DNA of 17,342 nucleotides from an uncultured Angelakisella sp. (GTDB lineage Bacteria > Bacillota > Clostridia > Oscillospirales > Ruminococcaceae), in contig CAJUFK010000069.1 in the NCBI GenBank assembly GCA_910585535.1, positions 1-17,342 of the forward strand, written 5' to 3'. Of this stretch, positions 6,906-14,376 are shown one piece after another; position 1 is the stretch's first letter; every line of letters begins with the position of its first letter. The notes under the pieces were generated by a model. The model did not search any database, was not told where the DNA came from, and saw only the letters and a list, made by a program, of their open reading frames with translations. Position numbers and translations under genes: made by a program.

Positions 6906-7321
6906 TTGACATCATCGCCTTCCTCAGCACGGTCATGGAGCTGCTTCAAGACATCCTTGATCTTGGTAGGGATCGGCAGGCCAAGGTGGGAAGCGTTTTC
7001 CAGCAGAGAGACACCCTCGTTGGAAAGGTAGAAGAAAATCACGGCGGTGCGCAGGATGCTTCCAGAGCCGATGATCTGCGTGTCCAGGATGTGGGCCACC
7101 CCAACGAGGACAAAGATCACGACCTTTTTGCAGATCCCACGGAAGCCTATGGCACTGGACAGTTTCTGGTCTGCAATGGCACAGAGAACACCAGTGAGAT
7201 AGTCGATGACCACGAAGGCCAGAAGTGCGTACAGCAATCCGTCACACCCTCCCAGAAACCAGCCGAGCCAGCCTCCGATGGCGGTGAACACGAGCTGGAT
7301 GTAATTCCATAATTCTTTCAT
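6902..7321 (-). CDS. Phage holin, toxin-secretion/lysis type
   Basis: This 139-residue protein is a class I-type holin of the phage_holin_4 / TcdE-like family. It forms pores in the cytoplasmic membrane so that the endolysin can reach the wall. Hydrophobic segments lie at about 8-22 and 27-48 (GLLYALLAFVVIDYLTGVLC, with the family's typical DYLTG). Others are at about 66-80 and 87-100. The tail is charged and hydrophilic (HDRAEEGDDVK). The ATG at 7321 has AAGGAG nine bases upstream, and the gene overlaps the amidase start by four bases. The pairing of holin and amidase defines the lysis cassette. Confidence 0.92.
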   Translation of the reverse strand: MKELWNYIQLVFTAIGGWLGWFLGGCDGLLYALLAFVVIDYLTGVLCAIADQKLSSAIGFRGICKKVVIFVLVGVAHILDTQIIGSGSILRTAVIFFYLSNEGVSLLENASHLGLPIPTKIKDVLKQLHDRAEEGDDVK

Positions 7322-7366
7322 GATGCGTTCCTCCTTAAAGAATAAAAATGGCCCTTTCGGGGACGG

Positions 7367-7513
7367 TTAAGAAGAGGCGGCTGCGCTGAGTGCGGCAACC
7401 TGGTCCAGCAGAGCATCGATTTCCTCGCCAGAATACTTGCTGGTGTAGTAGCCTCCAGGCAGGCCCTGAGTGAGGGCGATTTGGAGCATTTGATTGAACT
7501 CTTCCTGAGTCAT
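7367..7513 (-). CDS. Small 48-residue late phage protein
   Basis: This is a 48-residue protein reading MTQEEFNQML, then a middle GGYYTSKYSGEEID and a helical, alanine-rich end. The ATG at 7513 is backed by AAGGAGG eight bases upstream, and it fits exactly between the tail hub gene and the holin gene. The YSGEEIDALLDQV segment is of a kind I know from the ends or linkers of phage tail fibre and baseplate proteins in clostridial phages. It may be a tail-associated peptide or assembly factor. Its function is unknown. Confidence 0.7.
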   Translation of the reverse strand: MTQEEFNQMLQIALTQGLPGGYYTSKYSGEEIDALLDQVAALSAAASS

Positions 7514-7530
7514 GGGGTTTGCCTCCTTCC

Positions 7531-9732
7531 TTAAGCGACCATGATCCGTCCTTCACGGTCCACGATGAATTTCTTAGTCTTGTCCATGAAAGCACCAAAG
7601 GAAGACTCCTTCGGCCTGCTGTAGTAGATGATAGCGCAACCAGGGGCACCAGTTCCACCAACACTGCCAGAACCTCCGGCACCTGCGTTACCGGGTATCC
7701 CTGAGATAACGGCCCTTGTTGTAGCGTTGTTGCCAAAGTTGTTGTTGGCTTGCCCACGCCCGCCGCCACCGCCACCGCCGCCGCCATTACCACCCTGACC
7801 ACCAAAGCCAGGAACGGTTGCCGGGTCGGGTGGCAGTGCATTGGCACCTTTGCCGCCTGAGCCACCCTTGCCGCTTGCACCGTTAGAGTAGGTATTGACA
7901 GTTCCGTCTGAGAGCCCAGGACTGCCGTTGGCTTTGTAGGCGGCACCGCCTCCGTACCCATCTTCGGAATATGCAGTAAAGGTACCATATCCTTTGTCGT
8001 AGTTCGCTCCACCAGACTTGGATTTTACTGCCTTCGTAGAATTGCCAGGGGTGTAAGTGGCACCATCTACAACAATATTGGGGCCGTCAGCGTAGGTTTT
8101 ATAGTCGCCGGAAGTAGTCAATCCAGAACCACGTGCGCCAGCTATACCAGCGGGACCTGTCCCAGCATAGGTGATGCCAGATACAGACTCCAGAAATCCA
8201 GAGGGGTTAGAAGCTCCATCGGCAGAGGTGTAGGTACCAAAGGTTGTTGCACCTCCTTCAGACCCCACAAGTGGGTCGGCCCCCGGACTGCCGCCAATCC
8301 CTCCAGCCCCAATCACAATAGGAAACGTCTGTCCCGGTGTAACTTTGAAAGTTGCCTGAAAAATCCTACCACCGATGCCACCTTCACCTGCAACGCCACC
8401 TTCGCCGCTGCAGCCAATCGTGGTCAATGCCATATAGGTGGTCATATTGGAGACCTTACTGGAGTCCGTACTCCTTATGCCTAATTGAGCGGCCTTCCCA
8501 TTGGCACCAGACCAACCGCCAGTCCCGCCGGAAATCAGGACGATCCGAACCTCAGTGACACCTTCGGGAACAACCCAGTTCGTGTTCTCTGTGATTACTT
8601 GCACGGCATCGTAGTATCCGGCATTTGGTTTCGTGGGCAAGAACCCTACAACGGCCTTAGTTCTTGATTTCAGTGTGGCCGACAGAGAGACATCCATGGA
8701 GGCGATGCAGGCCTCAACCATTTTCTCCTCGTAGGGGTGGAAGACTTGAATGACTTGCCCTGCACGCTCGTTATCGACCACGGTGCCGATATCCAAGGTC
8801 TGGTTGCAGCCGTAGTATTCGGCGAGCCTTTTTGTCACAGCAGAGGAGTTCACCAAAGAAACAAGGGTTGCATCGTCTATCCGCTTTACGTTTTCAATGG
8901 GGGAAGAATTGACGGGAGCGGTGATCTCCCTTGAGGTGTGAATATACTGCTTGCCGGTGAGAAGCCCAGAGCCAGCAGAGACACGGGCATAGTTGGCGTT
9001 GCTCTCCAAAATGGTGAAGCCAACCGCTATCAGATCATGCATAGGCTCGTTGAAAGTGATAATCTGCCCCTCGGTGGTCGTGCCATCAAAGAGGTCGGAC
9101 TCATCGTTTACAGGAACATACTGATGCTCCAGAACGGTGACCGATGTAATCGGAGTGGCGTATTCAACCCGGCCACCCTGGTAGATGCGGTCAGCAGGGA
9201 TCGAGCCGCTGGTGCCCTGCCAGAGAGTCTCAATGTGAATGACCCCATTGTAATCCGTGGAGAGATTGGCCCCGGCGGCGAAGAGGACCTGAGCGAGGTT
9301 TTCCCTTGCAGAGCGAATGGGGAGCCAGCCATAGAGCTTGGTCTTCGCCAGAGAACTCTTGATCACAAAAGGAATGTTCCCGCAAATGTCAGAGACAATC
9401 TCCTCCACGGTCTCCCCGGTATAGATGCCGCCGTAGTGCTGCCGCTGATCCAGACGCCCGACAGAGGAGATGCCGTAGATGGTGTATCTGTCAGGGCCGA
9501 TTCTTGTAATGGACTGAACATAGAAAATCCCCATCTGCCTGCTTTGATGGAAGTAGGTGATGGGGGTATTCTGAACGAAGTTGATGATTGACGGGTCTTG
9601 GCACTTCACTTCAATCTCCAGTGTGTCAATCCCAATGGAGGAGATTGGGAGGGAACATTCTTGCCCCAGAGAGCCTTTCGAGATTTTTACATCGGTGAAG
9701 ACGTAACTGAGGTATTCGACTCGATTTCTCAT
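7531..9732 (-). CDS. Tail hub/baseplate protein fused to a glycine-rich adhesin-like region
   Basis: This 733-residue protein follows the distal tail gene, the usual place of the tail-associated hub or host-recognition protein. Residues 1-370 look like a baseplate hub. They are beta-rich, with the segment KSSLAKTKLYGWLPIRSARE typical of siphovirus tail proteins. At about residue 380 a new domain begins (TENTNWVVPEGVTEVRIVLI), followed by some 300 residues extremely rich in glycine, including nine Gly codons in a row (7759-7785). It ends CAIIYYSRPKE, then an 18-residue KFIVDREGRIMV tail. The pattern matches phage glycine-rich tail domains that form polyglycine helices in receptor-binding tips. 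The start is ATG at 9732, one base after the previous stop, with GGGAGG nine bases upstream. Readings to 10002 overlap the previous gene and are rejected. Confidence 0.85.
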   Translation of the reverse strand: MRNRVEYLSYVFTDVKISKGSLGQECSLPISSIGIDTLEIEVKCQDPSIINFVQNTPITYFHQSRQMGIFYVQSITRIGPDRYTIYGISSVGRLDQRQHYGGIYTGETVEEIVSDICGNIPFVIKSSLAKTKLYGWLPIRSARENLAQVLFAAGANLSTDYNGVIHIETLWQGTSGSIPADRIYQGGRVEYATPITSVTVLEHQYVPVNDESDLFDGTTTEGQIITFNEPMHDLIAVGFTILESNANYARVSAGSGLLTGKQYIHTSREITAPVNSSPIENVKRIDDATLVSLVNSSAVTKRLAEYYGCNQTLDIGTVVDNERAGQVIQVFHPYEEKMVEACIASMDVSLSATLKSRTKAVVGFLPTKPNAGYYDAVQVITENTNWVVPEGVTEVRIVLISGGTGGWSGANGKAAQLGIRSTDSSKVSNMTTYMALTTIGCSGEGGVAGEGGIGGRIFQATFKVTPGQTFPIVIGAGGIGGSPGADPLVGSEGGATTFGTYTSADGASNPSGFLESVSGITYAGTGPAGIAGARGSGLTTSGDYKTYADGPNIVVDGATYTPGNSTKAVKSKSGGANYDKGYGTFTAYSEDGYGGGAAYKANGSPGLSDGTVNTYSNGASGKGGSGGKGANALPPDPATVPGFGGQGGNGGGGGGGGGRGQANNNFGNNATTRAVISGIPGNAGAGGSGSVGGTGAPGCAIIYYSRPKESSFGAFMDKTKKFIVDREGRIMVA

Positions 9733-9733
9733 C

Positions 9734-10126
9734 TCACACGGCCTCCCGCTGCGGCTCAATGAACTCATACTTAACGGTGAGTTTCCTCCACCGATTGATG
9801 CCGCCGATCTGACCGTGGTATAGGTCTTGCCCGGATTTGACAGCGGCATTAAACTGGATGGTGGATTGCCCATAGGGCATGATGATTGTGTGACTGTCCA
9901 CCGGGGAGGAGATTGCTTGATAGAAGGCATCGTAGTCCCCTGGGAAACGAGGATCTGGAGCAACCTCCAGTTGATAGCTGTATCCGGTTCCCAAGAGGTC
10001 ACGCTCTTTGCGCCCGGTCAACATATTCCCAGCATTGGGACCAGATAGCAGCTCAAAGCTCCGCTTGAGGGAGTCAAAGATGATGCGAACCCGATAATGG
10101 GTTCCGTCCATCGTGATTCCATCCAT
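9734..10126 (-). CDS. Distal tail-like protein
   Basis: This 130-residue protein is encoded between the tape measure and the hub, the usual slot of the distal tail protein that links the tube to the baseplate. It has no motif I can name. The segments RVRIIFDSLKRSF, LEVAPDPRFPGDYDAFYQ and the ending KYEFIEPQREAV recall a family I have seen in clostridial siphoprophages. Function is therefore mostly by position. ATG at 10126 lies three bases after the tape measure stop, and the ribosome site GGGAGG sits in the end of that gene. A second ATG five codons in (MDGITMDG) is possible. Confidence 0.7.
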   Translation of the reverse strand: MDGITMDGTHYRVRIIFDSLKRSFELLSGPNAGNMLTGRKERDLLGTGYSYQLEVAPDPRFPGDYDAFYQAISSPVDSHTIIMPYGQSTIQFNAAVKSGQDLYHGQIGGINRWRKLTVKYEFIEPQREAV

Positions 10127-10128
10127 GT

Positions 10129-11889
10129 TTATCCTCCCGTAATGCTTGGCCCCTGCCGTGTACTTTCAGCCGTCACGACTGGCTGAAGGACTCTTCCGAG
10201 CTGCGCCAAGGAACCAGTGAAATTGATTTCAACCTGAACGGCTCCCCCGCCACCGTTCTCTGCCATGGACTCATTGAAGGCCTGTTTCATGGTGGAGAGC
10301 GGAGTTTCAATGTTGGTACCGCTGTGCTGATCCCCCAGCATGGCGAGAAACGGTTGATTCGGTGCGATGACTGCGCCCTCTGCCAGCTTGGGAATGTTCC
10401 GAGAGTTTTGCTGTTCCATTTCCTTGGCCCGGCTCTGCGCACTGTTGATGGCCGCCATAACTGCAACGATGCCGCCCACGATGGCGAGAGCGGCAATACC
10501 CATTGTGAGCGCAGACTGAAAAGCGCCAACGGCAATGGCGGCGGTGAACGCAGCGGCAGTAATCAGGCCCAACACAGCCACGACCTTCTCCGCACCGTTC
10601 ATGTTGCCCCAGGCCTCGGCAAGCTGCGTGAGTACGATAACCAGGGCGGCAACTGCGGCGGCAATGAGTACAATCTTTGCGTTTGCCACCGTGAAGATCG
10701 AGCTGGCATTTGTGACCACCTTCGAGATACCGGAAACCAGCCCGGAGACTGGACTGATTGCGGCGATCAAAGCGGCGATAGTAACCACAGCGGCCTGACC
10801 GCCAGAGGACAACGTGTTGAACCAGTTGAGAAAGCCTGTGGCCAACTCAGTGACCTTGGTGACCAACGGCATGATGGATTCCGCCAGAAGGGCCATCTGC
10901 TCCTGAAGCTCCAACTCAGCATTCCGGCTGTCAATAAGAACTCCGTTCTGCTGTTCCCAAGCGGCATAGCTGTCGGCAAGGCCGGTTTGTGCCAGCATGG
11001 TAAGGGCAATATTCTGCCGCTGGACCTGATTGGTAGTTCCCTCAAGGGCGGCATTGAGTGTGTCTGCCCCAACACCAACACGATCCAGCAGCTCTGCGAA
11101 CTGCCCGGTTGCGGCTCCAGTGGCAATCGTCTCCTGAAGGCTATCGGCGAGGCTTTCAATTTTTAACGTGTCAGGAAAACGGATCACCGCCCCGGAGAGG
11201 GCATCGATGGCGACTGCCATCTGGTTATCATTGAACCCGGTCTGGAGAAGGTTGGAGAGGGCCTCAACACTACTATCCATCTCTCCAGACACAGCATAAA
11301 ACTGCTTGAAGGAATCCTTGGCAAGTGCCATGCTGTTCCCGGCTTCACGGACGTTTGCTTCCAGCCGGGACATGGACTCACGAAACTCCTCGGTGGCCGG
11401 GATCGTTGCCACAGCAGCGGCACCAATGGCAGCGATCCCGGCAGTGAGACCTTTGGTCTTCTCGGAGAGGTTCCCAGCCTTGTCCCCAAGCTCATTCCAG
11501 CTAAAGCCGGTATCCTCCAGTTGTCGAGCTGTGTCTCTCGCCTGCTGCTCTAATTGGGAAAGGCTCTGCTCGACCTTGATGATCTCCCTCTGGAGAGCAT
11601 CGTACTGGTCTTGGGTTATGTCACCCAGCTCCAACGCCTCGTTGGCCTGAGCGGCGGCGGTTTTAAGCGTTGTGAGCTTGTCCTTCGTGGTGGCAACCGC
11701 CTTGTTTAAGGCATTCTGCTTCTGCGTGAGGAGGGTGACGTTCTTTGGGTCCAGCTTCAGAAGGCGATTGATGGCAGAAAGGTCGGATTGGGTGTCCCGG
11801 AGGCCCTTGTCCAGAGAGTTGAGGGCCTTGTCCAGCTTGGTGGTATCGCCACCGATTTCCACCACGATGCCCTTGATTTTATTGGCCAT
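10129..11889 (-). CDS. Tail tape measure protein
   Basis: This 586-residue protein sets tail length and probably takes part in DNA entry. The first 135 residues are helical and coiled-coil-like (KALNSLDKGLRDTQSDLSAI, then LKLDPKNVTLL, typical of the family). A central helical part follows with the pattern EEFRESMSRLEANVREAG. A strongly hydrophobic part at about 365-480 (VVTIAALIAAISPVSGLVSG, IVLIAAAVAALVIVL, AALAIVGGIVAVMAAI) is the usual membrane-active section. The C-terminus carries a polyglycine and a SLAQLGRVLQPVV segment. At about 0.15 nm per residue the tail would be near 90 nm; this is an inference. ATG at 11889 has GAGAGGTGAG upstream and lies 13 bases after the end of the frameshifted chaperone extension. 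Confidence 0.93.
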   Translation of the reverse strand: MANKIKGIVVEIGGDTTKLDKALNSLDKGLRDTQSDLSAINRLLKLDPKNVTLLTQKQNALNKAVATTKDKLTTLKTAAAQANEALELGDITQDQYDALQREIIKVEQSLSQLEQQARDTARQLEDTGFSWNELGDKAGNLSEKTKGLTAGIAAIGAAAVATIPATEEFRESMSRLEANVREAGNSMALAKDSFKQFYAVSGEMDSSVEALSNLLQTGFNDNQMAVAIDALSGAVIRFPDTLKIESLADSLQETIATGAATGQFAELLDRVGVGADTLNAALEGTTNQVQRQNIALTMLAQTGLADSYAAWEQQNGVLIDSRNAELELQEQMALLAESIMPLVTKVTELATGFLNWFNTLSSGGQAAVVTIAALIAAISPVSGLVSGISKVVTNASSIFTVANAKIVLIAAAVAALVIVLTQLAEAWGNMNGAEKVVAVLGLITAAAFTAAIAVGAFQSALTMGIAALAIVGGIVAVMAAINSAQSRAKEMEQQNSRNIPKLAEGAVIAPNQPFLAMLGDQHSGTNIETPLSTMKQAFNESMAENGGGGAVQVEINFTGSLAQLGRVLQPVVTAESTRQGPSITGG

Positions 11890-11902
11890 TTCATCTCACC
11901 TC

Positions 11903-12432
11903 TCAGAAAGCATCGAAGTCGTCCTGGGTCGCCAGATCGTTATAGGTGCATTGGTCGTTTGCCGCTTCGGTGAACATATCGCAGACAAGCCCAACACTAA
12001 GCAGATCGAGGTCCCTGATTGGGATTCCGACCTGAGCGGCCCGGAGCAGAAAGAGCGGAGTGGTCATCTCCCGCTCCGTGGCTCTTATTTTTTTTTAGAA
12101 GTCGCCTTCGTCTCCATATTTGCGGCCCATAGGTCAGCGATCACAGGAAAGACCTCATAGATCGAAAACGTCTCAAAGCCATCCAGCCAGTCCTCAACGG
12201 TGTCAGGAACCCCCTCGGGGTCAGCGTGTTTGGCCATAAGGAAAGCGACGTTTTCAAAGGCCTCCAGCACTTTTGGGGAGATACCCTCTGCTCCGGCCTC
12301 TTTGGTGGCCTTGTCGATGTCTTTGATGTCTTGCATGATGTCACGGCGGAACTTCATGCGGTACATCCGGGGGATCGCAGCGGAGGCACGAAACGTGACT
12401 TCCTTACCGTCAATGGATACAGTTTTTACCAT
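11903..12432 (-). CDS. Tail assembly chaperone G-T fusion made by -1 frameshift
   Basis: This is the frameshifted product of the tail chaperone gene. Translation begins at ATG 12432. At the A9 run (12096-12088) a fraction of ribosomes slips back one base, avoids the TAA at 12087-12085, and continues in the -1 frame. The next codons are ATA (12088-12086) and AGA, and reading goes on for 61 residues to TGA at 11905-11903. The extension reads IRATEREMTTPLFLLRAAQV, then GIPIRDLDLLSVGLV, and ends ATQDDFDAF. It has no own start with a usable ribosome site and runs up to the tape measure gene. This is the lambda G/GT arrangement, in which the T part binds the tape measure and tube subunits. The expected product is about 176 residues. 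Confidence 0.85.
12085..12432 (-). CDS. Tail assembly chaperone G (unshifted product)
   Basis: This 115-residue protein lies between the tail tube and tape measure genes, the conserved place of the G chaperone that coats the tape measure before tube assembly. The sequence begins MVKTVSIDGKEVTFRASAA and contains YRMKFRRDIMQDIKDI. It ends with ATSKKK and a TAA stop. The last three lysine codons are AAA AAA AAA, the slippery run used for the -1 frameshift. ATG 12432 lies two bases after the tail tube stop, with GGAGG inside the end of that gene. It is made in excess over the fusion product (known for the family). Confidence 0.88.
   Translation of the reverse strand: MVKTVSIDGKEVTFRASAAIPRMYRMKFRRDIMQDIKDIDKATKEAGAEGISPKVLEAFENVAFLMAKHADPEGVPDTVEDWLDGFETFSIYEVFPVIADLWAANMETKATSKKK
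12088..12096 (-). promoter_or_regulatory. Programmed -1 frameshift slippery site (A9)
   Basis: Nine consecutive A residues on the minus strand immediately precede the TAA stop of the G chaperone. Both the P-site and A-site lysine codons can re-pair after a one-base backward slip. The stop codon right behind the run is typical of efficient slippage sites. Downstream GAGCCACGGAGCGGGAG may fold but I saw no strong stem. Confidence 0.8.
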
Positions 12433-12434
12433 CG

Positions 12435-13007
12435 TTACGCCTCCGCTTCAGCAGGCTGCCATACAGTGGTGAACCAGTTGTTGTAGGCAGTGGTGGTGGT
12501 ATTGGCAGTGGTTTTCGCCTTGACATTGCCGTTGGGGAGAGGGGTTGCCGTCAGGCTGAGAGAGTCCGTTGTGGGCTCCTTGGTGTTGGTGGTGGTAGCA
12601 CTGTTCATGGAAGGCCGGGTAGCCGTGCAGTTGTAGAGAATGTGCCGGGTGGCCTTCTGATCCCCGGCGAACTCAAAGAGCAGCGCAAAATGCTTCCCCT
12701 CAACAGCGGAGTTCTCTACCAGAACTTTGTCGGTGGCATCCTCCGTTTCCCCCAGCACATCTTTGCGGAAGGAGTCAGGGATAAGTGCCATCTCCAGGGA
12801 CCCACTGTACCCGTCGTTGGCGGCGGTGACGAAATACGCCATGTTGTCAGCGTAGAAGGAAGAGGTATCGCCAGCCGCATCCAGGGAAAGATTGACCGCA
12901 CCGGGGATGGCAACCGGCGTGGAAAAGGTGACCGCATCTGCTTCCCCCAACGTCAGCAGCGCATAGTGGACATTCTTCAAACCGAACTTGACTTTGTTAT
13001 CAGCCAT
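12435..13007 (-). CDS. Major tail (tube) protein, phi13-like
   Basis: This 190-residue protein is the probable tail tube subunit, with the start MADNKVKFGLKNVHYALLT typical of the phi13-type major tail family. A beta-rich body follows (SGSLEMALIPDSFRKDVLG). The threonine- and asparagine-rich end resembles a short surface-exposed C-terminal decoration. ATG at 13007 is preferred because GAGGTG lies eight bases upstream, inside the end of the previous gene. A GTG at 13016 is in frame but has no room for a ribosome site. It should be one of the most abundant virion proteins. Confidence 0.9.
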   Translation of the reverse strand: MADNKVKFGLKNVHYALLTLGEADAVTFSTPVAIPGAVNLSLDAAGDTSSFYADNMAYFVTAANDGYSGSLEMALIPDSFRKDVLGETEDATDKVLVENSAVEGKHFALLFEFAGDQKATRHILYNCTATRPSMNSATTTNTKEPTTDSLSLTATPLPNGNVKAKTTANTTTTAYNNWFTTVWQPAEAEA

Positions 13008-13012
13008 TGAGA

Positions 13013-13318
13013 TCACACCTCGATTTCATAAATGATTTGATAGAGCTTTTCTGAGTCAATGAAGACTTCAGATTTCTCCCAACAGAAGGACGAGAGGGCT
13101 TCCTCCACTCTGGCCTCCAGCTTCAGATCCTTTCGATCTGAATAGAGTTCAACCGACAGCCGGTCCACTTTTTGGTAGACACGGCTGTCGGCGAAGAAGT
13201 TGTGGGAGCGTGTAATCAGGTAGCAGAGGAACGGAGGCTGTGGGGACTCGCCTTCGGCAAAGTGGCTGTATGCCATTGGGAGTTTCAGGGGGCGCAGGGC
13301 CTTCAACACTTCATCCAC
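13013..13318 (-). CDS. Tail terminator / head-tail joining protein
   Basis: This 101-residue protein, starting (V/M)DEVLKALRPLKLPMAYSHF, is encoded between the gp10-like gene and the tail tube gene. That is where siphophages keep the protein that caps the tail tube and joins it to the head. The segment VDRLSVELYSDRKDLKLEAR, followed by a helical stretch and a beta end (LYQIIYEIEV), fits the alpha/beta plan of such proteins, but I cannot name the family. The start is GTG at 13318, with AGGAGG ten bases upstream. It overlaps the end of the gp10-like gene by eight bases. Readings to 13477 run over that gene and are rejected. Confidence 0.75.
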   Translation of the reverse strand: MDEVLKALRPLKLPMAYSHFAEGESPQPPFLCYLITRSHNFFADSRVYQKVDRLSVELYSDRKDLKLEARVEEALSSFCWEKSEVFIDSEKLYQIIYEIEV

Positions 13319-13688
13319 TTTCGATGCGCCTCCTAATCTCCCGCTCCAAAAACTCGATACCCTTGTCTTCGGCGTTGGCGATGTGGGGCTGGGCAGGAAC
13401 TCGTCCACCATTCCGCTTTGCATGACCTCGCTCCAGAAGGTGGGCAAGCTGGTATCGATTCTTGGAGTGGATGGCAAAAGTGACGCTGTGGGGTCGTTCA
13501 GCGACCTTCGTTATGGTCCAGCTTCTCGCATAGGCACCGGTGTCTTTGGGCGCATTGGTACGGATCTCCGATTGCACGACTTCGGCAGCATCCTGGGTAG
13601 CGGCTTTCACATCGTGGGCTACCTCTTCTGAAAACTCCTTCAGTCCATCAACGATTTCCTGAGCCAGCTTATCTGACGTGATACCCAA
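13311..13688 (-). CDS. HK97 gp10-like head-tail protein
   Basis: This 125-residue protein of the HK97 gp10-like family is a minor head-tail joining component. Family features visible are the helical N-terminus (LKEFSEEVAHDVKAATQDAA), SEIRTNAPKDTGAYARSW, and the core LAHLLERGHAKRNGGRV followed by PHIANAED. It begins with TTG at 13688, reading MGITSDKLAQ. A good AGGAGGTGAGG site lies immediately upstream, and no in-frame ATG is nearby. It starts four bases after the stop of the head closure gene. Confidence 0.88.
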   Translation of the reverse strand: MGITSDKLAQEIVDGLKEFSEEVAHDVKAATQDAAEVVQSEIRTNAPKDTGAYARSWTITKVAERPHSVTFAIHSKNRYQLAHLLERGHAKRNGGRVPAQPHIANAEDKGIEFLEREIRRRIESG

Positions 13689-13692
13689 AACC

Positions 13693-14010
13693 TCACCTCC
13701 TCGCTGTTTGACAACGAAACTTGATGGCTTTCCTCTTGTAGTTCATGTGATCGACAGCAAGGATGTTGTATATCTCGTTGTTGAAAAGAATGCGGAACTC
13801 GGTTGGGTTGACCTCCTTGCTGGCCTTACAATAGCGGACAGTGAAATCTACCGTGGTAGAGTCTACGGTTGCTCCAGCTTGGAGCGATTCGGCCCCAGAC
13901 TCACCACTTACCGTAGCAAAGCAGGAATAGTAGTCCTCCCATTGGGCCAGATGATTTCCGATGTCGTCAACCGCAGTGGTGTTTCGCTGAAGGGTGATCC
14001 GAACATTCAA
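13693..14010 (-). CDS. Head closure protein (SPP1 gp16-like)
   Basis: This protein of about 105 residues is a head-tail adaptor of the SPP1 gp16/HK97 gp7 type, which closes the connector after DNA packaging. Typical features are LNVRITLQRNTTAVDDIGNH, EDYYSCFATVSGE and EFRILFNNEIYNILAVDHMN. The start is uncertain. A TTG at 14010 is the only standard start but has a weak ribosome site. A CTG at 14028 overlaps the TGA of the upstream gene as CTGA and sits right behind AAAGGAGGGG. It would add six residues (MIDIGL), which fits the usual length before the LNVRITLQ motif. Both readings share the same stop. Confidence 0.85.
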   Translation of the reverse strand: MNVRITLQRNTTAVDDIGNHLAQWEDYYSCFATVSGESGAESLQAGATVDSTTVDFTVRYCKASKEVNPTEFRILFNNEIYNILAVDHMNYKRKAIKFRCQTARR

Positions 14011-14024
14011 GAGTCCTATGTCTA

Positions 14025-14303
14025 TCAGAACCCCTCCTTTCTGATACCAAAAAGCAGGGAGCGGAGGGTGATGGTCAGTTCGTGATGGTCAGCCTCTTCT
14101 CTGTGTTCGTAGAGATAGGCAACAGTGTAGAGAACGGCAGTATGGATGTTATCTCCGCCAACCGCCGAAAGGTTGTCAACGTCCATCCGAGCCACCGAGG
14201 CACACAGTTGCTCCGCAGTTTGAATAAGACTGAGTAGCAGAGCATCATCGTCCCCAAAGTCAATCCGAAGATAATTTTTGACCTCGGTCAAATTCACGAT
14301 CAT
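14025..14303 (-). CDS. Head-tail connector protein, gp6-like
   Basis: This 92-residue protein of the phage_connect_1 (gp6-like) family forms the ring under the portal. It has the characteristic start MIVNLTEVKNYLRIDFGDDD, then LLLSLIQTAEQLC, and later a helix AVLYTVAYLYEHRE with a final LLFGIRKEGF. ATG 14303 is preceded by GGAGGTGATGAA. It is the first gene after the capsid terminator. Confidence 0.9.
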   Translation of the reverse strand: MIVNLTEVKNYLRIDFGDDDALLLSLIQTAEQLCASVARMDVDNLSAVGGDNIHTAVLYTVAYLYEHREEADHHELTITLRSLLFGIRKEGF

Positions 14304-14315
14304 TTCATCACCTCC

Positions 14316-14359
14316 AAAAAGGCAGCAGAGCCATCCAACAAAACGCTGGATGGCTCTGC
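14316..14359 (-). terminator. Hairpin terminator after the capsid gene
   Basis: On the minus strand GCAGAGCCATCCA pairs perfectly with TGGATGGCTCTGC (13 base pairs) around a nine-base loop. TGCC and TTTTT follow. It lies in the only sizeable gap of the structural operon (14304-14376), between the capsid gene and the connector genes. It probably reduces, without abolishing, transcription of the low-copy genes downstream. The T-run is four bases from the stem, so it is likely a partial terminator. Confidence 0.8.
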
Positions 14360-14376
14360 CCTATTAAGAACAGGAA

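Noticed and set aside
7341..7362. Possible terminator between the 48-residue gene and the holin gene
   Set aside because: Only a three-base CCC/GGG stem with a GAAA loop is followed by a T-rich tract; too weak to call, and late genes on both sides should be co-transcribed.
8938..9591. 217-codon plus-strand open frame opposite the tail hub gene
   Set aside because: It lies wholly antisense to a well-supported tail gene, has no ribosome site or recognisable domain, and its composition is that of a complementary-strand shadow.
10324..11166. 280-codon plus-strand open frame opposite the tape measure gene
   Set aside because: It is antisense to a clear tape measure protein and has no motif or plausible promoter; it is a shadow of biased codon use.
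13319..13477. N-terminal extension of the tail terminator-like gene
   Set aside because: It reads through the gp10-like gene in another frame, and its sequence is proline/serine-rich shadow; a ribosome site supports the GTG at 13318 instead.
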